Shown: one piece after another, positions 1 to 4,739 of the stretch
Position numbering within the stretch: the stretch's first letter is position 1
Layout: every line of letters begins with the position of its first letter
Assembly (NCBI GenBank): GCA_003818595.1
Contig: RPQV01000312.1
Span: forward strand, 1 to 5,082
Direction: 5' to 3'
DNA: 5,082 nucleotides
Origin: Calditrichota bacterium
GTDB taxonomy: Bacteria > Zhuqueibacterota > Zhuqueibacteria > Residuimicrobiales > Krinioviventaceae
Notes under the pieces: generated by a model
Seen by the model: only the letters and a program-made list of their open reading frames with translations
What the model was told of the DNA's origin: nothing
The model's database searches: none
Position numbers and translations under genes: made by a program

Positions 1-781
1 AAAACTGGCTCAAATATTCATCGAGAGCCGCTGGTGTGAGAATTCCCTGCGTATTCGATTTCCACATCGGCGGCCAGGGATACGCGCCGACAGCCACTGG
101 ACTGAGTCGGTTATCCAATGTATAAAATTGGGGTTGGATTGGTAATCCGGCAAATAGGGACTGCCATGCGACGCTCTCTTTAAAATATTGAGGTCCGAAA
201 ACCAGTAGCAGCGGTTGGCCGCTTATTTTGAAATAGACGTCCGAACTGAACCAATGATCCTGTAAAAAAGCCATCTCCTTTTTGCCTTGATCGAGCGCCT
301 GAGAGCTTTTTAGATGGCTATTGTTGACCATATGCATGATCGTCTGATCTTCATAGACAATGGCGAATCGAAGACCGGCGCGTTTTACCGCCTCAAAAAG
401 CATCTCGGTGGCATAATTCAGTACGGCATAATCCCAAAAATTTTCACTGCCGTACCAATCGACCAGAACACCGTCAATGCCGCACAACCTCATCAACAAA
501 ACTTCATATTCCAAAATGTCTGGATCAGTGGAATCATAGGGACCGTTCAATGGATAATAATGGGAGGCAATTTCGCGACGGCCATTTTCATCGACATTAT
601 CCGGATTAAAATGGTTCATGGTCCAGTGATATCCCCAATAACCGTAGAAATCCGGCGTTTGATGCCAGGGCATATAATGAGCCAGCAAAAGCGGTCGCTG
701 GTCTTCGCGCGCATAAAGGGGAACGAGAAGGAGAATAATGAATATCAATCCGATTGGATGATCAATGTAACTCTTTTTCAT
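1..781 (-). CDS. Secreted GH71/99-like glycoside hydrolase, N-terminal 260 residues (3' end outside window)
   Basis: The reading frame is open from ATG at 781 to the window edge. Residues 1-24 form a signal peptide: MKK start, hydrophobic core at about 11-22, likely cleavage after LYA-24; no lipobox cysteine, so export to the periplasm or outside is expected. The mature part opens like GH71/99-like proteins: LLLAHYMPWHQTP at 31-43, GYHWT at 50-54, ASHYYPLNGPYDSTDP at 72-87, GIDGVLVDWYG at 101-111, FAIVYEDQTI at 139-148 and LLLVFGP at 191-197, as expected for beta strands of a (beta/alpha)8 barrel. Family members are retaining endo-mannosidases (GH99) or alpha-1,3-glucanases (GH71); the substrate cannot be told here. 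The C-terminal part, where GH99 catalytic glutamates are expected, is missing from the window. AAGGG lies 5 nt before the ATG. The start overlaps the upstream HEAT-like gene by 20 nt, suggesting coupled translation. Family call is from recalled motifs. Confidence 0.85.
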   Translation of the reverse strand, partial: MKKSYIDHPIGLIFIILLLVPLYAREDQRPLLLAHYMPWHQTPDFYGYWGYHWTMNHFNPDNVDENGRREIASHYYPLNGPYDSTDPDILEYEVLLMRLCGIDGVLVDWYGSENFWDYAVLNYATEMLFEAVKRAGLRFAIVYEDQTIMHMVNNSHLKSSQALDQGKKEMAFLQDHWFSSDVYFKISGQPLLLVFGPQYFKESVAWQSLFAGLPIQPQFYTLDNRLSPVAVGAYPWPPMWKSNTQGILTPAALDEYLSQF

Positions 782-1433
782 GCTGACCCTTATACCCAAA
801 CTCCTTGAATACTGTATGATGCTTTTTCAAAAATTGGACAGCTTTATGACGCACTGCAGCACGACTGTTTTGCAGCTGTCCTTCGACAAATGCCAAGACG
901 GCTCTTTTATCTTCGATTTGATCCATGAAATGATCAAAAGAAACAATGGCATGGCCACAAGCAATATTTCTGCATTCCGGAGAATCCTCGCCCTTGGCCT
1001 GATACTGCGCCTGCTGCACTCTCAACAGTTCTTTGACTATGCGTTCTGTCAAGTATGGTTTAGCCTGCGCAATTTTCCACGCTGAGCCAATGATATTGCC
1101 TGCGGTAATCATGGAAGGACCCATGATCGGTTGAAAATATTGTTCGAAAATACGATCCATCTTGTTGTCGACATCAATCGCAGCCAAATTCGACAATGTG
1201 ATGATGGCCCCCCATTTGATAAAACTATTTTCATCATCCAGCAAACGCACCAGTTGATCAAAAAATGGATACAATAGTTCAGGATGCTCTTCACTGAATT
1301 TGCGCAGCAGTTTTTCACATTTTAGGCGGGCACTGCCTTGAAACTCAAACAGATTATTTACCCATTCAGGCAACGCTTCGGGGCTGATCTGCTCGGGCAG
1401 ATGCACCAGCCCCTTGTTCTTTTTTTGTGCCAT
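762..1433 (-). CDS. HEAT/ARM-like alpha-helical repeat protein
   Basis: A 223-residue cytoplasmic-looking protein with no signal peptide or membrane segment. It is rich in amphipathic helices of HEAT/ARM type: a clear unit at about 35-85 (helix KCEKLLRKF, helix LLYPFFDQLVRLLDD, then NSFIKWGAIITLSNLAA), a middle region at 91-140 and a final pair at about 177-204 (AVLAFVEGQL, then RAAVRHKAVQFLKKH). Such solenoids usually bind proteins and have no catalysis; no enzyme motif is visible. The frame can be extended two codons to a TTG at 1439, but the ATG at 1433 is preferred because AAAGG at 1447-1443 sits 9 nt before it and only 3 nt before the TTG. It lies 110 nt downstream of the metacaspase-like gene and overlaps the hydrolase start. 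Reality of the gene is well supported (long frame, coupling, solenoid pattern); its partner is unknown. The metacaspase is an inferred candidate. Confidence 0.85.
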   Translation of the reverse strand: MAQKKNKGLVHLPEQISPEALPEWVNNLFEFQGSARLKCEKLLRKFSEEHPELLYPFFDQLVRLLDDENSFIKWGAIITLSNLAAIDVDNKMDRIFEQYFQPIMGPSMITAGNIIGSAWKIAQAKPYLTERIVKELLRVQQAQYQAKGEDSPECRNIACGHAIVSFDHFMDQIEDKRAVLAFVEGQLQNSRAAVRHKAVQFLKKHHTVFKEFGYKGQHEKELH

Positions 1434-1442
1434 AGGCAATCG

Positions 1443-1447
1443 CCTTT
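1443..1447 (-). promoter_or_regulatory. Ribosome binding site AAAGG deciding the HEAT-gene start
   Basis: AAAGG on the minus strand lies 9 nt from the ATG at 1433 and 3 nt from an in-frame TTG at 1439. The spacing favours the ATG, giving 223 rather than 225 residues. Confidence 0.5.
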
Positions 1448-1471
1448 ATGAATATTATACAGATGAATATT
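1448..1471 (-). repeat. 9-bp direct repeat AATATTCAT, 15-bp period, upstream of the HEAT gene
   Basis: Two exact copies, at 1463-1471 and 1448-1456, are separated by 6 nt. The second copy overlaps a perfect TATAAT (1459-1454). Direct repeats around a -10 box can be activator or repressor sites, but the region is AT-rich and the repeat could be chance. Confidence 0.35.
1454..1459 (-). promoter_or_regulatory. Possible -10 box TATAAT for the HEAT/hydrolase pair
   Basis: A perfect TATAAT lies 20 nt before the ATG at 1433. The hexamer 17 nt upstream (CCAATG) is a poor -35, and a start site 6-8 nt downstream would fall inside the ribosome site, leaving a very short leader. It could therefore work only with an activator or be chance. 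If false, the HEAT and hydrolase genes are read from the metacaspase promoter across the 110-nt gap, which holds no convincing terminator. Confidence 0.2.
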
Positions 1472-1543
1472 TTGCCCATTGGTCCTTGTCATTCTCGGAC
1501 TTTATACGGGCCGCCAGAGCCGGTCATTCACCCGATATGATAT

Positions 1544-2425
1544 TCATTTAACCAGCAAATAAATAATTGCCGCCGCCAAAGCGACCAGCGCTGCCACCCA
1601 CCAATATTTAGACCACCACGACGGCTCGGGATTCGGCTGCGGATTGGGTTCGGGTTCAGGCTCTGGTTCAGGCTCGGGCGTGGAGGTGTCAGCCTCGAAT
1701 ATCTTGCGCGCTTTGCTGGTCGATTTTCCTTCCAATTGCGGAGTCTGCGGATAAGAGGATGAAGGCAGGAGTTTGCGCAGCTCGGTAAAAAACTGGGAAT
1801 AGGTTTGTCCCTGCAGCAAAACACTCAAGGCGTTAGCGGTGAATGCGCCGTTATAGCGACCATTAATATACGCATCATAGGAATATTCCGTGTTGCTGCA
1901 TCCTGAGAGCAGGATTTCTACCATATCTTCTTCCGAGAGGAAACTTTTGATCACGCGTGCGCCAGGAGGAACGGCTTCAGTTTGAACATATTTGGCTTTC
2001 GCTTTTGAATCCGCCGCAATTCTGGTGACGGTACCGCTAAAACAACTGTCGGCGATGACCACAACATGAACACCAGCGGCTGTCTTTTTCAAGATTTGTC
2101 GCAGCTGGTCATCCAACAAAATACCATCATAAACATACAAGGCTTCATCGTACCCATCGACTTCATCATTGTTTGTATCCTTAACCGAAGTGCCGTGCCC
2201 CGAGTACGAGAATACCACCACATCCCCTGCTTGAGCAGAAGTCAACAACTGATCGAAGGCGCCTGTAATCGCGCTGCGCGTAGCTTGTGAATCCAAAAGC
2301 ATTTGGGTTTCAAATCCAAAAGACTGCAGTTTTTTTTGCCAATCATTCGCATCATTTAAGCAACCATTCAGATCATTGGCTGTTCCGGGATAGTTATTGA
2401 TGCCGATACAAAGTGCCTTTTTCAT
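1544..2425 (-). CDS. Tail-anchored type I metacaspase-like (C14 caspase-fold) cysteine protease
   Basis: 293 residues. The protease domain starts at once (KKALCIGINNYPGTANDLNG, 2-20) with no prodomain or signal peptide. The catalytic dyad is intact: His77 in SYSGHGT (73-79) and Cys128 in DSCFSG (126-131). An acidic stretch NDEVDGYDEAL at 86-96 matches the metacaspase family; some metacaspases bind calcium through acidic residues in this fold. A basic-rich segment at 135-160 (R135, K141, K143, K145, R157, K160) lies where p20 and p10 parts are cut in related proteins. The p10-like part has LLSGCSNTEYSYD (172-184) and YNGAFTANAL (191-200). Residues 250-268 are a Pro/Glu/Asn linker, and 275-292 (WWVAALVALAAAIIYLLV) are one hydrophobic helix ending in a terminal Lys, so the domain should face the cytoplasm from an inner-membrane tail anchor. 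Family members usually cut after Arg or Lys; substrate unknown. AGGAGG 5 nt upstream fixes the start. Confidence 0.93.
   Translation of the reverse strand: MKKALCIGINNYPGTANDLNGCLNDANDWQKKLQSFGFETQMLLDSQATRSAITGAFDQLLTSAQAGDVVVFSYSGHGTSVKDTNNDEVDGYDEALYVYDGILLDDQLRQILKKTAAGVHVVVIADSCFSGTVTRIAADSKAKAKYVQTEAVPPGARVIKSFLSEEDMVEILLSGCSNTEYSYDAYINGRYNGAFTANALSVLLQGQTYSQFFTELRKLLPSSSYPQTPQLEGKSTSKARKIFEADTSTPEPEPEPEPEPNPQPNPEPSWWSKYWWVAALVALAAAIIYLLVK
1622..1678 (-). repeat. Pro/Glu-rich linker-coding repeat in the metacaspase gene
   Basis: Codes for residues 250-268, an alternating P-E run followed by NPQPNPEP. The DNA is built of near-repeats of GAACC(T/C)GA-like units on the minus strand, so the linker length could vary by slippage in whole codons without breaking the frame. 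Such stretches act as stiff, extended spacers, here between the protease domain and the membrane helix. Confidence 0.7.
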
Positions 2426-2430
2426 GCGAG

Positions 2431-2436
2431 CCTCCT
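2431..2436 (-). promoter_or_regulatory. Strong ribosome binding site AGGAGG of the metacaspase gene
   Basis: A full AGGAGG lies 5 nt before the ATG at 2425. It is among the strongest Shine-Dalgarno sites in the window and fixes the start, which leaves no room for an N-terminal prodomain. Confidence 0.8.
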
Positions 2437-2461
2437 GAAAAAAGGGTTTGAGAAAACTGGG

Positions 2462-2535
2462 TACATCGGAATAAAAGCGGCTGCATAGGCGGCTGATGTT
2501 TAGAACCGGTTAGAATAGATTAATTTTCCGATGTA
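2462..2535 (-). repeat. 10-bp perfect inverted repeat in the metacaspase leader
   Basis: TACATCGGAA at 2462-2471 and TTCCGATGTA at 2526-2535 are exact reverse complements with 54 nt between them. The enclosed part also holds two GCGGCT copies (2477-2482, 2489-2494; plus strand) and the palindrome AACCGGTT (2504-2511) flanked by TAGAA on both sides. It could be a long-range stem in the leader RNA, or two half-sites for a looping regulator. The near arm ends 36 nt before the start codon, so pairing would not itself hide the ribosome site. Confidence 0.5.
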
Positions 2536-2553
2536 GAATCTGACAGAGATCAC

Positions 2554-2585
2554 AGGACAATAGGACAATAGGACAATAGGACAAT
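2554..2585. repeat. Four perfect tandem copies of the octamer AGGACAAT
   Basis: Copies occupy 2554-2561, 2562-2569, 2570-2577 and 2578-2585 without mismatch (ATTGTCCT on the minus strand). They lie 129-160 nt before the metacaspase start. A perfect octamer array suggests recent slippage and possible copy-number variation. Since it is non-coding, an effect would be on transcription or leader folding, not on a reading frame. Confidence 0.9.
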
Positions 2586-2620
2586 AAATGGTTCATTTCG
2601 CGAGCTATACGATTCACGCG

Positions 2621-2644
2621 CAAACGCGAACGATTTCCCGTTTG
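2621..2644 (-). other. 24-nt near-perfect hairpin between Gfo/Idh and metacaspase genes
   Basis: Arms CAAACGCGAA (2621-2630) and TTCCCGTTTG (2635-2644) pair at 9 of 10 positions around the tetraloop CGAT. On the minus strand it lies 82 nt past the Gfo/Idh stop, with no following U-run, so it is not a standard intrinsic terminator. It also begins where transcripts from the candidate promoter at 2652-2680 would start, and could then be a 5' stabilising hairpin. A protein-binding palindrome is a third option. Confidence 0.5.
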
Positions 2645-2651
2645 ATTAGCC

Positions 2652-2680
2652 AATATAACACTCGCGAGGAGGAGAAACAA
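2652..2680 (-). promoter_or_regulatory. Candidate sigma70-type promoter for the metacaspase gene
   Basis: Minus-strand TTGTTT (2680-2675), a 17-nt spacer and TATATT (2657-2652) give 3/6 and 5/6 matches to the consensus hexamers. The spacer contains the perfect palindrome CTCGCGAG (2661-2668), and TCGCGAG recurs at 2598-2604, an arrangement seen with repressor operators. The expected start near 2645 would give a leader of about 220 nt containing the hairpin, octamer array and inverted repeat. This is pattern matching only. Confidence 0.35.
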
Positions 2681-2725
2681 TCCATTTTTGTGCAGCGATG
2701 GAATAACTTACAGAAAAAACAACTT

Positions 2726-3736
2726 TTACTTTCGATGCAACAGCTCTTCTGCCTCATTTGCTGCCTTTTCCCAAATATCCCGCAACATAATCGGTGATCC
2801 ATTATTTTGTTTGCTGATATCAGCAGCCGTCATGAAGGTGTAAATCTCCAGCGTCTCTTCAGGACTAATCGGTGCAACACCGCTGCGAAAAAAACGAACG
2901 ATTTCAACCAGTAAAGGTCTATAACCTTCGTAGGGAGAAATCGCCTCAATGCGGTCGGTTCCGAATGCGGTTCCGCCATAGTCATGATGGCCATCGCGTA
3001 AACCTCGAAACGTGCCAATGCGTCCATTCTCCCAAACACCAATGACAACATCGCTTCCTGCGCTACTGGCCCGCATCACCCTTTCACAACCCGTTCCCAT
3101 GACCGTATACAGCAACTCAACTCCGTGAATACCATACCAATAGAGATCAGGATGAGTCGGCTCTAGAAATGCAGGACTGTACGTCTCCGCACCGACGACA
3201 ACGCCGATCGCACCCAGGCGAATTGCCTGCGCTTTTTCCATGTAGCGTAAGGAGGAAGCACTGAAAATCGGCGTCTGATGTTCCGCCGCGGCTTGATAGA
3301 GAGCAAAAACATGCGCCAGTTCGGCGGCAACGGGTTTATCGACGAACAAGGGTTTGCCTGACTCGATGACCTTCAATGCCTGCTGAAGATGCGGACGACC
3401 ATCATTGGTTTCCAGCAGGATCACATCACTCGCAGCCAGCAATTCTTCAATAGAATCGACAATCTTCACCCCCATTGCTTTGACAGTTTCTGTATATTGT
3501 GGAATTCTGCTCGCACTCGAGGTGATATCCCGGCTGCCAAAGGGGAATGCGGCCACCACTCGATAACCATCGAGATCAGCATCAACAGAAGTGTCGTTGA
3601 GTAGTTTGGTAAATTCGACACTGTGCGATGTGTCCAATCCGATAATACCGACCCGACCCGCACGTGGTTGAGTATCTGCAAAGCCGAGGGTAACCGCACA
3701 AAAGAATAACAGGTGGAGTTCATAATGTCTTTTCAT
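2726..3736 (-). CDS. Exported Gfo/Idh/MocA-family oxidoreductase-like protein
   Basis: 336 residues from ATG 3736. Residues 1-20 (MKRHYELHLLFFCAVTLGFA) look like a Sec signal peptide, with no twin arginine, so a periplasmic location is likely. The Rossmann domain opens with RVGIIGLDTSH (28-38), where the usual GxGxxG is degenerate (GIIGLD). The family EKP motif appears as VDKPVA (132-137) with Lys134, and His204 in YGIHGVELL (201-209) sits where these enzymes carry their conserved second-domain His. The family normally uses NAD(P) for sugar or inositol oxidation, but a Sec-exported form would need a retained cofactor or another role. An upstream in-frame TTG (3739) is less likely: GGGAG (3750-3746) lies 9 nt from the ATG. 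It starts 4 nt after the kinase stop, so both are probably one operon. Substrate unknown. Confidence 0.88.
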   Translation of the reverse strand: MKRHYELHLLFFCAVTLGFADTQPRAGRVGIIGLDTSHSVEFTKLLNDTSVDADLDGYRVVAAFPFGSRDITSSASRIPQYTETVKAMGVKIVDSIEELLAASDVILLETNDGRPHLQQALKVIESGKPLFVDKPVAAELAHVFALYQAAAEHQTPIFSASSLRYMEKAQAIRLGAIGVVVGAETYSPAFLEPTHPDLYWYGIHGVELLYTVMGTGCERVMRASSAGSDVVIGVWENGRIGTFRGLRDGHHDYGGTAFGTDRIEAISPYEGYRPLLVEIVRFFRSGVAPISPEETLEIYTFMTAADISKQNNGSPIMLRDIWEKAANEAEELLHRK

Positions 3737-3740
3737 CAAT

Positions 3741-4622
3741 TCATTCTCCCGATTGTTTTCTTGGCTCGGACCGCATGCGATTTAATCCGTATTTCTCCTG
3801 AAATTGGCGGCTGTTCTGTTTGACGCGTCGCCGCAGCATCTCCACCGATTCGTAGGGGATATTGACAAGCTTTTCCAAACGTCTGTGGATCACCGCTGTC
3901 GGATCCGTCAACAGATCATTTAAATGCCGACGCAGACCTGCCCGAGTTTGTTCGGGATCGCCGAATTCGCTTAACCAACCATCAGGAAGTGCAGCAATAA
4001 CTGAAGGAATCATTTCGGCAGCCGAAGCGGCGGCATCTTGAAAAGTGGTATATGACATCGTTTGGGAATAAAAAGGATGTTGGCGCAGCCAAACCAAGCA
4101 ACTGTCTTCAGAGATCGAACGACCCGAAGCGGCCATGCGCACTTGGACAGACGCTGAAAAGTCGATGCACAATAGCTCATGGTGGTTCATCAACATATTG
4201 GGATTGCGCTCGGTTCGATCAATGTTTAATATGAGGAGATCAAAGAGAAATATTCGTTCTCGGGTTGAAACAAGAGTCTGTGGCCAATCCTCCGCACGCC
4301 ATGGCCGAGCCGAATCGAAATAACGGATTCCGAGATTGAGTCCCGCGCTCTTGACCATCAGTTCCTTCAATTCACCATCAACAGCCTGCTCCGCCAACTC
4401 GGTGGGGATCAATATGATCTCGGCAGCCGGAACTGGAACAGCCAGACAGGACGCCAGATTGAGCCAAATCCAGTCGGAGATGCATTCGATCGCCCCTTCG
4501 CCGGTATTGTGCCATTTGATGACAAATAGCTCACCCTCATCGGTTTCGATGAGCACCGGCAGCGAAGATCCTGAACGAAACGCCTTCACCAGCCTGGCGG
4601 CGGTCTTGCGATGGATCATCAT
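3741..4622 (-). CDS. Stand-alone HipA-like kinase
   Basis: 293 residues of HipA-like kinase fold with no HipA N-terminal subdomain; classical HipA is about 440. Visible kinase parts: PVLIET and ELFVIKWHNTGEG (31-43) with Lys36 as the probable ATP-binding lysine, FDLLILNIDRTERNPNML (127-144) with Asp135 as probable catalytic base and Asn140/Asn142 nearby, and CIDFSAS (152-158) with Asp154 in the place of the metal-binding DFG aspartate. All key residues are present, so activity is plausible. The C-terminus (about 225-285) is helical and basic. HipA proper phosphorylates glutamyl-tRNA synthetase; for this shorter family the target is not known to me. No HipB-like DNA-binding partner lies beside it, so a toxin-antitoxin reading is unsupported. 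AAGGAG lies 6 nt before ATG 4622; a second ATG follows at 4619. Confidence 0.85.
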   Translation of the reverse strand: MMIHRKTAARLVKAFRSGSSLPVLIETDEGELFVIKWHNTGEGAIECISDWIWLNLASCLAVPVPAAEIILIPTELAEQAVDGELKELMVKSAGLNLGIRYFDSARPWRAEDWPQTLVSTRERIFLFDLLILNIDRTERNPNMLMNHHELLCIDFSASVQVRMAASGRSISEDSCLVWLRQHPFYSQTMSYTTFQDAAASAAEMIPSVIAALPDGWLSEFGDPEQTRAGLRRHLNDLLTDPTAVIHRRLEKLVNIPYESVEMLRRRVKQNSRQFQEKYGLNRMRSEPRKQSGE

Positions 4623-4665
4623 TCACGGCTCCTTTTGTTCACAACATGATCACCAGAATCAGGTC

Positions 4666-4703
4666 AATAAAAACCCCCAAAGCCGATTCGGCTCTGGGGG
4701 TTT
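4666..4703 (-). terminator. Strong intrinsic terminator after pyruvate phosphate dikinase
   Basis: Arms at 4688-4703 and 4671-4686 pair at 15 of 16 positions, including a five-pair G-C block and AGCCG/CGGCT next to the loop. On the minus strand the hairpin is followed by TTTTTATT (the first three T already pair in the stem). It starts 35 nt past the dikinase stop and should isolate that gene from the kinase operon. Confidence 0.93.
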
Positions 4704-4721
4704 AATTTATATCAGAGTTGA

Positions 4722-4739
4722 AATTCGTGATGACGAATT
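4722..4739 (-). other. Small hairpin overlapping the dikinase stop codon
   Basis: AATTCGT (4722-4728) and ACGAATT (4733-4739) pair perfectly over 7 bp around a 4-nt loop; the arm includes two bases of the TAA stop. With the terminator just downstream it may add to 3'-end protection, or it may be chance in AT-rich sequence. Confidence 0.4.

Noticed and set aside
314..808. Plus-strand frame of 164 codons
   Set aside because: It lies antisense to the GH71/99-like gene, which has a signal peptide, family motifs and a ribosome site. The plus-strand peptide shows no recognisable domain.
762..2425. Known antiphage system (for example a caspase-effector CBASS or type III-E CRISPR-like module)
   Set aside because: No cyclase, nucleotide sensor, CRISPR component or other defence gene is in the window, so a defence role would be speculation.
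2554..2585. CRISPR array
   Set aside because: The units are 8 bp and directly adjacent without spacers, so this is a simple tandem repeat.
2621..2644. Intrinsic terminator for the Gfo/Idh gene
   Set aside because: The hairpin is good but no T-run follows it on the minus strand (nor on the plus strand).
2588..2797. Plus-strand frame of 69 codons starting beside the octamer array, with AGGA 6 nt before its ATG
   Set aside because: Composition is unlike a folded protein, it runs into the 3' end of the Gfo/Idh gene in antisense, and the AGGA is simply part of the tandem repeat.
3741..4622. HipBA toxin-antitoxin system
   Set aside because: No HipB-like helix-turn-helix gene is adjacent, and the kinase lacks the HipA N-terminal subdomain.
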